Counted from the stretch's first letter, positions 10,501-15,638 are shown. The stretch is 40,573 nucleotides of DNA from an uncultured Monoglobus sp. (GCA_947585115.1 CANPWW010000016.1:1-40573), one strand, 5' to 3'. The notes: generated by a model from the letters alone, not told the origin. Translations and numbers: made by a program.

Positions 10501-11879
10501 TCCGACTCCGAAGTATTCTCGTCAAGAGTTCCGTCGGCGGGTTTTGACGATCCCGTAGAGTATGAGATGTTTGACTTAAGACCGTAGATCAAGCCGGTAT
10601 CGGGATCTATTACAAAAGGAGAGTCGTTTTTATAATAGTCGCGGTCTGTGCCCCAGTTTACATATCCGTCAAAAACAGCGGTCATTCCCTTTATGACTGC
10701 GGGATCAACAGCGGAACAGTCAAGGAAGAATTTCTTGCCTGTTTCTACGGTTGTTTCATCAATATTACTGAAAGCCTGAGTTCCGACTTCCTTAAGACCT
10801 GCGGGAAGCTTTATATATGTCAGGTTATCGCAGTCATAAAACGCTCTCGCTCCGATCGATGTGACGCTCTCCGGAATGGTAATATATCTGAGCATCGGGC
10901 AGGTGTGAAAACAGTTCTCGGGGATCGCCTCAAGATTAGAGGGCAGTTTAACTGTTTTAAGACCGGTCTTTCCGGTCTTGTTGCCGTTTGACGCGAAGCA
11001 GCCGAAACCCATTTTTGTTACCGAATCCGGAATTGTTATCTCAGTCAAATTGTTCGAGTTTGACGCAAAGGCATTGGAGCCGAACTCCGTGATTTTTGGC
11101 GCGTCCTCGCCGCTGCCGTCAAACTGGATCTGCTCAAGAGCGCAAGCCGAAAAAGCTCCGTCGCCTATTTTGGTAACGTAGTATTTTTTGCCTTCGGCGT
11201 CCTGAAAATATGACGGGATCTTTATCTTTGTGGGAGAGGTTCCCGCGGCATATCTGTAGCGCACGATAACAACTCCCTCGCCGGTTTCGTCAAGGGTCGT
11301 TTCAAACAGGTCATGAAAATTTCCGGAATAAGAACCGGTAATATCTCCTCCGTTTGAACCTGTGAAAACAACAGACGTGTCAGCCTGCGGCACGGGATTT
11401 GCGATCGGCGCAGCCGCGCCCATGATTCGCGCTGTTCCGGGCGCGCCGTTTCCTATTGCGGACTCCGCGCCGGGTTCATCGTCTAAGTCCGCGTCGAGGT
11501 CGGGTCCCCCCTCAGTCAGGCTTTCGCCTGCCAGCTCCCCCGAGGGGGCGCCTTCCGAATTTGCCTCCTCCCCGGAGGAGGTGGCGGACGTCAGTCCGTC
11601 GGAGGTGGGGCCTTGCGGGACGTCGAGGGCGCCGTCCCCTACGGCAGTCTCTCCCGAGGGGGCGCCTTCCGAATTTGCCTCCTCCCCGGAGGAGGTGGCG
11701 GACGTCAGTCCGTCGGAGGTAGGACCTTGCGGGACGTCGAGGGCGCCGTCCCCTACGACAGTCTCCCCCGAGGGGGCGCCTGAATCTGAGGCGGCGAAAA
11801 CCGCGATGCCCGGCAATGTGCCAAGCACCATAACAACAGCCAGCATTAACGCTAAGCCACGGTTTAACTTTTTCAACAT
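1..11879 (-). CDS. Giant secreted/surface adhesin-like protein: leucine-rich repeats plus InlB-type repeat array (3' end off window)
   Basis: The minus-strand frame starting at the ATG at 11879-11877 stays open to the left edge, giving at least 3,959 codons; the stop lies outside. GGAG sits 9 nt upstream of this ATG. Residues 1-29 form a signal peptide (MLKKLNRG, hydrophobic core, AVFA cleavage region). Then come a Gly/Pro/Ser/Glu linker (about 34-140) made of a 38-residue repeat, BspA-like LRR_5 repeats (about 225-380, for example ITIPDSVTKMGFGCFASN), two beta-sandwich-like modules (about 490-800) joined by a Pro/Glu/Thr linker, a second LRR block (about 825-1285), a mixed domain (about 1300-1445), and about 20 InlB/Flg_new-type repeats to the window edge (signature xLYAVW, GYxFxGW). 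Role inferred: cell-surface adhesion or matrix binding; any cell-wall anchor must be at the missing C terminus. The plus-strand open frames over this stretch are its shadows. Confidence 0.93.
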   Translation of the reverse strand, partial: MLKKLNRGLALMLAVVMVLGTLPGIAVFAASDSGAPSGETVVGDGALDVPQGPTSDGLTSATSSGEEANSEGAPSGETAVGDGALDVPQGPTSDGLTSATSSGEEANSEGAPSGELAGESLTEGGPDLDADLDDEPGAESAIGNGAPGTARIMGAAAPIANPVPQADTSVVFTGSNGGDITGSYSGNFHDLFETTLDETGEGVVIVRYRYAAGTSPTKIKIPSYFQDAEGKKYYVTKIGDGAFSACALEQIQFDGSGEDAPKITEFGSNAFASNSNNLTEITIPDSVTKMGFGCFASNGNKTGKTGLKTVKLPSNLEAIPENCFHTCPMLRYITIPESVTSIGARAFYDCDNLTYIKLPAGLKEVGTQAFSNIDETTVETGKKFFLDCSAVDPAVIKGMTAVFDGYVNWGTDRDYYKNDSPFVIDPDTGLIYGLKSNISYSTGSSKPADGTLDENTSESEYKSDPNDYRYYLYKSTNAGSGGSSATSAPADPGATLNPEEFNISIDFKDVSSFDNNGTTDYSYNGFTYTGASQSISVTYNNKSYTKALKFDSKAKIIFTPAKSGICTMLMCGSGTSSDTCKISVNGTDYEVNYSKSDITKIQFPVEAGTKYEIKQGSKQTHLFYIEVKQGYEFDATVERTNIGGNSITGDITADLIFTVPNKTTSTGNAFSSNKINTVTYNGHTIIHSLKFSDASSFKFAPEKDGKLTLVFAADFSCYYAKTGTELAKQQTIGLYEDGVDEVKQSKPLPQIPEDITGNGNAAVIEFEFEAGKKYTIKNITADSPNEQQLCYALAQYNDPVAEPSDAPSPTETPEPAEATPEPETYDYIKLVGSTKIGDAGSIDLTIPASVPDTRSGHKGERITIKGLAPGAFGCKPFNNTLGKIDLSNLKNMDEIPDGAFWKCDQLADVKLPNCGINRIGVYAFRQNTKLTSITLPASLGTVDYWAFRQCTALATVTFTPKTDDGTDYSQTGQPDQQLIIDSGAFSRCNKVEERKQNIFLTGVHKGNVYGVITQGDTVTDERKTPSDPFGAYDAYTHYKDNVTEDPYTVKDTTGKWKFNRVTGDVVAYLGKIADLADSTLTIPDKLKYYTDYPTNVEESKDITITGIGQPGENKVLLEDSSDFKADQNDNLKDGKYNGIDKLVIPSTVENIWGSAFYNTRVGAIEYEGDIKNSNLKMIDYRAFGCNTVKFEFTEEIKFPDSLESIGQAAFSGRNFSTQSKLSIKDNSGSGGKKDVSSITIPGNVTYVDSTAFQGATGISAVVIEEYLYNESDSRYDSDNQMYFHAPSTVSDNAPFGLTATDEIKTAGYSDPPAYYMDDALPRYSDYILDPTTPERPSHTVKAKPDTNGGTENKAIINLGVIMPDKDAAINSVEYEPKATDDHAENINTDWWAPQAELTNEQKQDSSSYANAYKVDLKDIHGNGTVTFKVGYNTVSGDSKTDYGNVKVDIFHKHLYDANVGSYESYNSDNEGLKTYLPIADDTHPENNNGYGPEATGTPGDKEEFVEGYNVKIDDVDEQKFYLKRGSDSQAAFAGWLVVPWVDGEKADPPSGAGIIFDHRPIESSELGGDSYTFIDYREIEKTSLPMGETNRTLYAIWAEDKNKDGIPDYDAGVLRYHMNGGSWNYNGVNYSDEDGTDSSDNVYSETIKEKAEEYPLIDPDGADNKPQHETVIDGHKVAFVGWSRYQYHGYIDQNGEYVEDTSHSDSPDATAALQDKHISIQAHIDTTTGSEFDCYAVWGEDSEPGVDGDGVPDCMQLVYKGNEEQYGSEDTADYIPEDHKAYKNDLIEGTINMPATVLPSDRDRRLPELKGYKFVGWSDMKDYNLSSPQEGYKLYYPAQMIGQYKHGSDTDTIAVEDTIYHITSYGMKTLYAVWEKETFGVVYHANMGADVLDTWEYEADLPLNPGNVSYNDKTLYAPGDNVALSDKYFKTKDGEGYISFGWTLDNPISTVTKYSEETNVKNLGAAKQDNVQMALSPNSTVMNVYQVYAQDIYDATTPGGNIGGAPDEDDVPDYKQVIYHPNAGNDNVENVPADGNYLTGYERAGVDVPIYIGKGTSAMKGSEASSPDQKAMIPQREGYKFLGWSLNNDHIGAGGKQTLYYPYEMTDTDEIEYKTSFTKNDTVDILYAVWEGQFGVVYQGNGSDKGAAPEDKNTYVKGDRYTAKNVKATEDGESEDTYMARSGHVFLGWSLTEEPPITTKTEADALGDKLIKAGSENTIESESNSGVIILNAVWAVDTNEDGTEDYKQIIYLPGDAGDSAESMPEAQTINPESNNVSSDSPTWDASHKFVNWKVQGDTKTYEPSDSLADADLTKGLILEAQWSSAATLTYDLKGGTYSGSTHLENYDDGQHKITVEHNYGDVVVLGNDVQNSEISKEGYVFVGWTEADGVKDSYGNDKDSELKDVTLVDVHKMEPGKDNIVSAVWAVDSYKAEDDTNVSDGIADAYQVKYDAGKLPDGNPATGAKNIPKDNTKYNVGQNVHITTVDDPDSGQPLNPECEGYKFVGWALNNDSFDAGDDTRVLKNPGQSFTKNGYLDTLYAVWVQDTSYTLIYHANGGTLNSKTDPDGPARENWDDQKGQVTISNISAGSIVSLEQPGDNGAYTNTFTHDNAVFVGWTLVEPGTADTLPANQVYGKDDSDNLKSIPAIVQRITAVGENVDHTIDVYAIWSTDTQGPIPTPEAGGTPEPETTPAPDTVPDVYQIRYDANDSDKPDAPASHIPEDTDRYEVGQTVTIKGVTDDQHPDTPWEPTREGYVFKGWSLNNKDAAADSSGLLRLGGTFEKSGHLDTLYAIWEQAYYVNYNINIADDKGPKYKSEAYENKSDVTLDAKIGDSVDSEGAPMPSYSPEPGYLFAGWTDDVNVKSTYQNTEPLPSMIPSVTLDGADKDVYAVWAQDSYSTVTDKEGQDNIADAFQVRYDGGTAGEVSNLPNDRDEYTIGQTVYVRAMEPTTFGAHFIGWKLNGAGKEGVPDPKYGNNYKGNDTFQKSGKLDVLTAQWDNMPTVKYNMRGGEWTSGETYNNEKPFAETVERSDSYTLNADVKPTHGAIEGKNVAFAGWTTNNTYSDSNYITSSGALKEDIDGFSLTDSINTNGGEEEYNVYAVWAEDTYGKNGEENPDGIPDYTQVIYVGGEDKAPKYSDISDPKPTAQYLPIDTNSYADGADITVLPSDALQRIPRLEGYEFRGWYSTNDGYHNNVSYGADYAGNLNSLFDAHDTDTPYQPKQYEGSAPYSDYTGFTVTADDTKLTKAENSGMITLYAVWEPARNGVLYHENGGSWDGKTKPVDTTMYAEGASVPFISDDIAGLPGSEEVEPTYWPTLDYAVFLGWTRNSSHARITSIDEVTRLTQGDNKELYIRNTVDTIATPTKDNTVPFKTDDGQNVMNLYAAWAVDAKDSKVAGGTGEGKGDGVPDYYQVIYDGNATAGAVSDVPTDTAVYDKGASVTIKNESNGGIPTRAGFKFMGWSLNTPTVEGGAKLYYPSRETPEGSTYDYETAPTQFTKTAGCDTLYAIWEGNPTEFHVLYYGNGADIGNAPIDSRTYTEGANVEVLGNIGPNRNSVGKYERYGYTFLGWNKTRFTAIDSKDSENYNKIQNGDENEKLINPGDTIQMKPDPRTGVMILYAVWAADAHGSADGGDGTPDYEQVVYEQGDADSVTGMTLPTAIPYESGDHAIISEEPKWEGHTFTGWLSNETVPETYKYSAGVDVKVNEADIPKTGLILTAYDLNGGKKDGSEDNITKIFPNSEDYTLNSDNEVDGVEKDGYVLIGWTEDKAADGVGEFGTVEHPLGSVELTKQVTVAAEGTTVYAVWAKDTNSDGGSDVNVGADAYEVWYDMGFYPKDDEEHSGEAVHDAADMPLDQKVETIGANVTIPNDTKNIPTLESYIFSGWSLNNQHDDDGRPLYQPGQNFPKSGYTDILYAVWATNTNKTLTYNANGGNLTRTNGDSPVTWSGSTGTQSEIATNTV
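11536..11785 (-). repeat. 114-bp in-frame DNA repeat (two full copies and a partial) in the giant gene's N-terminal linker
   Basis: Two nearly identical 114-bp units are seen, with equivalent GCGCCTTCC words at 11548 and 11662. A partial third unit matches at the equivalent GCGCC at 11776. The period is exactly 38 codons, so the repeat is read in frame as a GAPSGET...GDGALDVPQGPTSDG...-type linker. Each unit holds strong palindromes, for example CCTCCTCCCCGGAGGAGG and CGGACGTCAGTCCG. The flank at 11506-11546 (a CCCCCTCAGTC word, a loop, then CTCCCCCGAGGGGG) is another palindromic piece read as GELAGESLTEGG. A further copy is non-coding at 12041-12145. Confidence 0.9.
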
Positions 11880-11935
11880 AAGTCATCGCTCCTTTATATG
11901 TTTGGTGATTTTAATTAACATTGTAATTGGGGAAT

Positions 11936-12033
11936 CCCCCCTCAGTCCGCTCCGCAGACAGCATCAAGGAAGCTCTTGGTCAAAATTGCAAGCAATTTTG
12001 AAAGATAGCTTTGAACCCGCAAGCAAGCTTGCT
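11936..12033. repeat. Palindrome-rich segment upstream of the giant gene
   Basis: It begins with a CCCCCCTCAGTC word like the one at 11506 inside the gene. It then holds a 10-bp inverted repeat (TCAAAATTGC, 2-nt gap, GCAATTTTGA; 11980-12001) and a perfect 12-bp palindrome (AGCAAGCTTGCT, 12022-12033). There is no credible ORF. It would lie in the 5' leader of the giant transcript. Confidence 0.6.
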
Positions 12034-12040
12034 GATTATC

Positions 12041-12145
12041 CCCAAGGGGGCGCCTTCCACATTTGCCTCCTCCCGGGAGGAGGTGGCGGACGTCAGTCCG
12101 TCGGAGGTGGGTCCTTTCGGGACGTCGAGGGCGCCGTCCCCTACG
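12041..12145. repeat. Intergenic copy of the 114-bp palindromic repeat
   Basis: This stretch closely matches the repeat inside the giant gene. It shares the CAAGGGGGCGCCTTCC-type start, the GCCTCCTCCCGGGAGGAGG palindrome, the GGCGGACGTCAGTCCGTCGG palindrome, and the GGGACGTCGAGGGCGCCGTC end followed by CCCTACG. Here it is outside any gene, between the giant gene and its likely promoter. The close match between a coding and a non-coding copy suggests a dispersed REP/MITE-like element that has entered both places. Confidence 0.85.
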
Positions 12146-12163
12146 AATTTCATCACGCTGTAG

Positions 12164-12182
12164 GGGCGGATATTATCCGCCC
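12164..12182. repeat. Perfect 9-bp inverted repeat (GGGCGGATA/TATCCGCCC)
   Basis: GGGCGGATA and TATCCGCCC are separated by a single base. It follows a GTAG word directly after the 114-bp repeat copy. This style of GTAGGGGC...GCCC palindrome resembles dispersed elements of gut Clostridia. No T-run follows, so it is not an obvious terminator. Confidence 0.65.
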
Positions 12183-12230
12183 GCTTTGCCTTCCACTCAA
12201 AGGGGCGCCAAAATTTGCCCTAGACATGCA

Positions 12231-12268
12231 TTTCACCCCCCCCCGATTGTTATTCGGGAGGGGTGAAA
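12231..12268. repeat. Long hairpin-forming inverted repeat in the giant-gene leader
   Basis: TTTCACCCC-type and GGGGTGAAA-type arms flank a CCCG...CGGG inner stem with an ATTGTTATT loop. The stem has one mismatch and one bulge. It lies about 30 nt downstream of the predicted minus-strand start site, so it would form at the 5' end of the giant transcript. No U-tract is present on either strand. Confidence 0.6.
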
Positions 12269-12535
12269 ATGGGCTCAAAATGCCCAGAATATTAATTATA
12301 GTACATTATACCAAAATAGTATGCGTTTTTCAACAATAGTTTGTACAAAAATGTCAACTATTTTTTGTGAAAAATCACCATTTATCTTTACAATATGAAA
12401 CGTTTGTATATTAATATATAACACGGCACAAAAACCGCCAAAACCTGCCGAAAAATTTTTAAGGCAATATATTATCAAATCAAATAACGGATATATAATA
12501 ATATTTTATGAATTAAAACAGATTAATTAACACAC
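12269..12535. other. AT-rich divergent intergenic segment
   Basis: Apart from the minus-strand promoter at 12305-12333, nothing convincing is seen. A 60-codon open frame on the minus strand starts with TTG, has no ribosome site and resembles nothing known. Confidence 0.5.
12305..12333 (-). promoter_or_regulatory. Sigma-A-type promoter for the giant gene
   Basis: On the minus strand, TTGAAA (12333-12328), a 17-nt spacer and TATAAT (12310-12305) form a near-consensus promoter. It is the best one seen between the giant gene and hicA in this orientation. Transcription from about 12298 would give a leader of about 420 nt containing all the palindromic elements described here. Confidence 0.65.
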
Positions 12536-12564
12536 TTGACACACGTGTCAATACGTGTTATAAT
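12536..12564 (+). promoter_or_regulatory. Consensus promoter of hicAB with operator-like palindromes
   Basis: TTGACA (12536-12541), a 17-nt spacer and TATAAT (12559-12564) match the sigma-A consensus perfectly. The -35 box and spacer hold TTGACA-CACG-TGTCAA (6-bp arms), an embedded ACACGTGT palindrome, and a second ACGTGT copy before the -10. HicB antitoxins usually repress their own promoter, so this is the likely HicB operator (inference). Confidence 0.85.
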
Positions 12565-12588
12565 ATATATCGAAAGTAGGGGAAAGAT

Positions 12589-12774
12589 ATGAAATACAGT
12601 GAGTTGAAAAAACTGCTCAAAAAGAACGGCTGCAGATTTGAGGTTGACGGCAAGCGGCATGAAATATGGTACAGCCCAATAACCGGAAATTATTTTCCGG
12701 TAGGCAGACACAATTCACAGGATGTCGCTCCCGGAACTTATAAAGCGATTATGAAACAAGCGGGAATTGAATAG
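12589..12774 (+). CDS. hicA: HicA-type mRNA interferase toxin
   Basis: This 61-residue protein matches the HicA toxin family, small dsRBD-like ribonucleases that cut mRNA. An N-terminal helix (YSELKKLLKKNGC) is followed by the RHEIWYSP strand with the conserved histidine, a FPVGRH segment, and the C-terminal PGTYKAIMKQAGIE helix, all typical of the family. AGGGGA lies 5 nt before the ATG. It is the first gene of a two-gene operon under a consensus promoter; the hicB start follows 52 bp after its stop. The toxin-first order is usual for HicAB. No truncation is visible. Confidence 0.9.
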   Translation: MKYSELKKLLKKNGCRFEVDGKRHEIWYSPITGNYFPVGRHNSQDVAPGTYKAIMKQAGIE

Positions 12775-12826
12775 TTTTCTAACATGTTTCAGGTCTGCAA
12801 ATAAAAAGTCAATAGGAGGTTATTAT

Positions 12827-13225
12827 ATGGCTAAATATGTATATCCGGCTATTTTTGCAAAAGAAGGCGAGCAATATTCGGTGCGGTTCCCGGATATTCC
12901 GAATTGCATGACACAGGGCGAAAATATGCGTGACGCAATTGAGAACGCCGAGGACGCGCTTTGTCTGGTATTATATCATATGGAACAGCGCGGCGAGACC
13001 GCTCCCAAGGTTTCCGATCCCATCGGCTTGGCTCTTTCGAAAAATGAATTTGTTTCTCTGGTGGACTGTGACACGATCGAGTATGAAAAATTCTACAAAA
13101 GCCGCTCGATCAAAAAAACGCTTACTATACCGGAATGGCTGAATGATATGGCTATACGCGAAAATGTTAACTTTTCCAATGTTCTTCAAAAGGCGCTTAT
13201 GGAACAACTGAGCGTTAACAAATAA
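12827..13225 (+). CDS. hicB: HicB-type antitoxin
   Basis: The 132-residue product has an N-terminal HicB fold (VYPAIFAKEGEQYSVRFPDI, then CMTQGENMRDAIENAEDAL), a degenerate RNase H-like domain that masks HicA. Its C-terminal SIKKTLTIPEWLNDMA... segment (about residues 95-130) reads as a ribbon-helix-helix DNA-binding domain. The start is set by AGGAGG 7 nt before ATG 12827; an in-frame upstream ATG at 12767 lacks a site and overlaps hicA. It should neutralise HicA and repress the promoter at 12536. Confidence 0.9.
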   Translation: MAKYVYPAIFAKEGEQYSVRFPDIPNCMTQGENMRDAIENAEDALCLVLYHMEQRGETAPKVSDPIGLALSKNEFVSLVDCDTIEYEKFYKSRSIKKTLTIPEWLNDMAIRENVNFSNVLQKALMEQLSVNK

Positions 13226-13259
13226 TTTTATAAATGCGAACACAGACGTTTGGAGCATC

Positions 13260-13289
13260 AAAAAAGAGCGGCGGGCCGCTCTTTTTTTT
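13260..13289. terminator. Bidirectional intrinsic terminator between hicB and the GT2 gene
   Basis: A stem of AAAAAGAGCGG and its complement CCGCTCTTTTT is followed by a T-run on the plus strand and is A-rich before the stem, so T-rich on the minus strand. It sits between the convergent stops of hicB and the glycosyltransferase and can serve both. Confidence 0.9.
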
Positions 13290-13293
13290 ATTT

Positions 13294-14544
13294 TTACGCT
13301 TTGTTTACTTCCTCTAAGGTCTTTACCACGCTGTGCTTGATGGGCTTCCACTCAACCTTCTTGAACAGCGCCACGATCGCGATGGGCACGTAGGTGAACT
13401 GGAATATCGGGAACAGGAAAAGATAGAATATCTTTTTGTACCAGACGCAGTTTACGTTGTGCCACTCGGTTATCATCGTCATGGCGCCGAGGATAAAGAA
13501 CAGTCCGTAGAAGTTCACAAGGGTCTGGACAAGCGCTTGTATCAGCGCTCCGGTCTCGGGCGCGTTGGCCGCGAGAGCCACAGGTATGGCCGCCGCGTTT
13601 ATGATAACGCTCAGCAGCGTCATCAGCATGGCGGGCATGACCGTCATCAAAAGGTCGAAGCATGAAAAGCTTCCCTTGAATATGCCGCGCAGGAGCTTTC
13701 CGCCGTAGTGGGCGAACACCTGATAAAAGCCTTTCGCCCAGCGCAGTCTCTGGGTGTACGACTGCTTGAATGTGGTGGGCTGCTCGTCGTAGAGCATGGC
13801 CTTTGCCGCGTATCCTATCTTGATGCCCTTTGAGACCGAGTCGCATGTGAACTCGATATCCTCGGTGAGCAGGTGGTGTATCCATCCGCCGTTTTGCTCG
13901 ATTATCTTGGAGCTTACCAGAAATCCGGTTCCGGACACGGCGCAGCTGGTTCCCAGCTGCATTCTGGAATTGTTGAGGTACCTGGCCTCGCGCAGGAACC
14001 AGATCGAGTATCCGGCGGAGATCCAGTTGTCGTCAAAGTTCTTGGAATTCCTGTAGCTCGTCAGGCAGTCGTAGCCGTTGTCGAACACCTTGTTCATCTC
14101 TTTGACGTAGTTTTTGTCAAGCACGTTGTCGGCGTCGAAGATCATATATCCCTCGTAGCCGTCGTCGGCGTGTTCTTTCTTGATTATATCAAACAGCCAG
14201 TCGAGAGCGTAGCCCTTGCCGACCTGAGCTTTGTTGAAGCGCTCGTACACGATCGCGCCCGCCTGTCTCGCGACCTCGGCGGTGTCGTCGGTGCAGTTGT
14301 CCGCGATAACGAACACGTCGAGCTTATCTTTCGGATAGTTCTGGTTCTTTATGCTGGAAATCAGATTGCCTATAACGTCTCTTTCGTTTCTGGCGGATAT
14401 GACCGCCGCGAACTTGTGCTGCGTCTTTGCCTTGAATTTCTGCTCGCCCTTGAAAAGACCGACAAACAAATAAAAGAACTGGTAGGCGTAACACATGGTG
14501 AACAAAATCGAAATCACCGCGTTAAATACAATAATCGCTTCCAT
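13294..14544 (-). CDS. Processive membrane glycosyltransferase, family 2
   Basis: The 416-residue protein resembles PgaC/NodC/cellulose-synthase-type GT2 enzymes, which make beta-linked polysaccharide from nucleotide sugars at the membrane. It has an N-terminal membrane segment (IIVFNAVISILFTMCYAY), a catalytic domain with AAVISARNE, DNCTDDT and the MIFDADN metal-binding DxD, TEDIEF as the likely catalytic acid region, and QRLRWAKG as the Q/RxxRW motif. Two or more C-terminal membrane segments follow. AGGAG lies 6 nt before ATG 14544; the longer in-frame start near 14628 has no such support. It appears to be a single-gene unit. The polymer made cannot be told from sequence. Confidence 0.88.
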   Translation of the reverse strand: MEAIIVFNAVISILFTMCYAYQFFYLFVGLFKGEQKFKAKTQHKFAAVISARNERDVIGNLISSIKNQNYPKDKLDVFVIADNCTDDTAEVARQAGAIVYERFNKAQVGKGYALDWLFDIIKKEHADDGYEGYMIFDADNVLDKNYVKEMNKVFDNGYDCLTSYRNSKNFDDNWISAGYSIWFLREARYLNNSRMQLGTSCAVSGTGFLVSSKIIEQNGGWIHHLLTEDIEFTCDSVSKGIKIGYAAKAMLYDEQPTTFKQSYTQRLRWAKGFYQVFAHYGGKLLRGIFKGSFSCFDLLMTVMPAMLMTLLSVIINAAAIPVALAANAPETGALIQALVQTLVNFYGLFFILGAMTMITEWHNVNCVWYKKIFYLFLFPIFQFTYVPIAIVALFKKVEWKPIKHSVVKTLEEVNKA

Positions 14545-14558
14545 AAGATCTCCTTTTT

Positions 14559-14579
14559 CCCAAAACGCGCCGTTTTGGG
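14559..14579 (-). promoter_or_regulatory. Perfect 9-bp hairpin directly upstream of the GT2 ribosome site
   Basis: CCCAAAACG and CGTTTTGGG flank a 3-nt loop. In the minus-strand transcript the hairpin ends only a few bases before the AAGGAG ribosome site. It has no U-tract in that direction, so it fits a translational control or mRNA-stability element better than a terminator (inference). Confidence 0.5.
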
Positions 14580-14679
14580 GTTCCTTTCCGTCAAAGCCCA
14601 ATAATTTTTTAAATCCGCCGAATGTCAAATCGGTCGGTAATTTTTTCTAAATACTGTTATAGACCCAAATTATTAAAAA

Positions 14680-14709
14680 TTTATAAACAAAATATGAACA
14701 TTTTGTAAA
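14680..14709 (-). promoter_or_regulatory. Candidate promoter for the GT2 gene
   Basis: TTTACA (14709-14704), an 18-nt spacer and TATAAA (14685-14680) on the minus strand are the best match in this AT-rich gap. The gap also holds a 9-bp inverted repeat, AATCGGTCG at 14628-14636 and CGACCGATT at 14731-14739, which flanks the promoter and could be an operator. The match is only moderate. Confidence 0.35.
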
Positions 14710-14765
14710 CAAGATGTTATTTTATTATTACGACCGATTCGGTATGTTTTTAATAAATTTTTTGT

Positions 14766-15638
14766 CTAAATTGTATAATCTCCGCTTGTGAGCTTCGCGT
14801 ACAATCCGCCGATGTCCAGCTGTTTTTCGAGGTATATCTCGTCCGCCAGTATCGCCTGACCGATCAACATTCCGCGGCCGTTTATTATTTTATGTCCGCG
14901 CGCCTCGGCGTATGACAAAAACTTGGTTTTGGGCGGGCTGTATATCAGGTCGAACACCGCCGCGAAGGGGTTCAGGCCGTCTATGAAAGACAAATCCTCA
15001 TAGTCCGCGCCGACGCCGCTCATGCCGAGAGGGGTGGCGTTTATCAAAATGTCGCAGTCGGGCAGATATTTCGCCGCCTCGTCGGTGCCGCCCGAGATAA
15101 GCCCGCAGCCGCTCCGCGCCCTGCCGTCTTTCTGGTAGCCTCGGATCTTTTCGCAGACCGCCTCGGCCTTTTGAACCGTGCGGTTCACGACCGCGATGCT
15201 GCCCGCGCCCATATCGGTCAGCTTGAGCGCCAGAGTTGACACAACTCCGCCCGCGCCGAGAATGACAATGCTTTTGCCTTCGGCGTCGACTCCGTTTTGC
15301 TCAAGCGACAGCACAAAGCCGCGGGCGTCGGTGTTGTAGCCGTAAAGCTCGCCGTCCTTTATCTTGACCGTGTTGACCGCGCCGAACAGCTCGGCGTCGC
15401 CGTCGATCTCCTTTAGATACGGGATTATGTCAACCTTGTGCGGCATGGTGAGATTAAAGCCCCTGACGCCGCTCTCGATTGCGGATTTGATGTATTCCGA
15501 AAGGCCGCCCTTTTTGACCAGCACCCGGGTATAGTCGCACTCAAGACCCAGCGCGTCAAACACCAGACCGTGCACTATCGGCGACTTGCTGTGCTCGATG
15601 GGGTCGCCGATAACGTTAAGCTTTATTTTATCACTCAT
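14766..15638 (-). CDS. aroE: Shikimate dehydrogenase
   Basis: The 290-residue protein reduces 3-dehydroshikimate to shikimate with NADPH. The shikimate-binding SKSPIVHG (near residue 18), the LTMPHKV lysine motif, NTDARGF, the Rossmann GAGGVVSTLAL and the C-terminal GRGMLIGQA segment are present in the usual order. It is the last gene of the nine-gene aromatic operon. Its ATG overlaps the end of aroQ by 8 bp and uses GAGGTGA inside aroQ as ribosome site, pointing to translational coupling. No strong terminator was seen after its stop. Confidence 0.96.
   Translation of the reverse strand: MSDKIKLNVIGDPIEHSKSPIVHGLVFDALGLECDYTRVLVKKGGLSEYIKSAIESGVRGFNLTMPHKVDIIPYLKEIDGDAELFGAVNTVKIKDGELYGYNTDARGFVLSLEQNGVDAEGKSIVILGAGGVVSTLALKLTDMGAGSIAVVNRTVQKAEAVCEKIRGYQKDGRARSGCGLISGGTDEAAKYLPDCDILINATPLGMSGVGADYEDLSFIDGLNPFAAVFDLIYSPPKTKFLSYAEARGHKIINGRGMLIGQAILADEIYLEKQLDIGGLYAKLTSGDYTI

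Noticed and set aside
11512-11886. Minus-strand 124-codon frame starting 7 bp before the giant gene
   Set aside because: It is another frame of the same palindromic repeat. The neighbouring ATG at 11879 has better site spacing and begins a clear signal peptide.
12231-12268. Intrinsic terminator
   Set aside because: The hairpin is strong but has no T-run on either strand and lies upstream of both flanking genes.
11362-12339. Plus-strand 325-codon frame rich in Ser/Pro/Glu
   Set aside because: It is the complementary reading of the GC-rich 114-bp repeat and runs across the giant gene's start and promoter; no ribosome site or domain.
12296-12478. Minus-strand 60-codon frame in the hicAB/giant-gene gap
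   Set aside because: TTG start, no ribosome site, overlaps the predicted promoter and resembles no family.
12589-13225. CRISPR or other defence locus near HicAB
   Set aside because: No regularly spaced identical repeats and no cas-like genes; only the toxin-antitoxin pair is supported.
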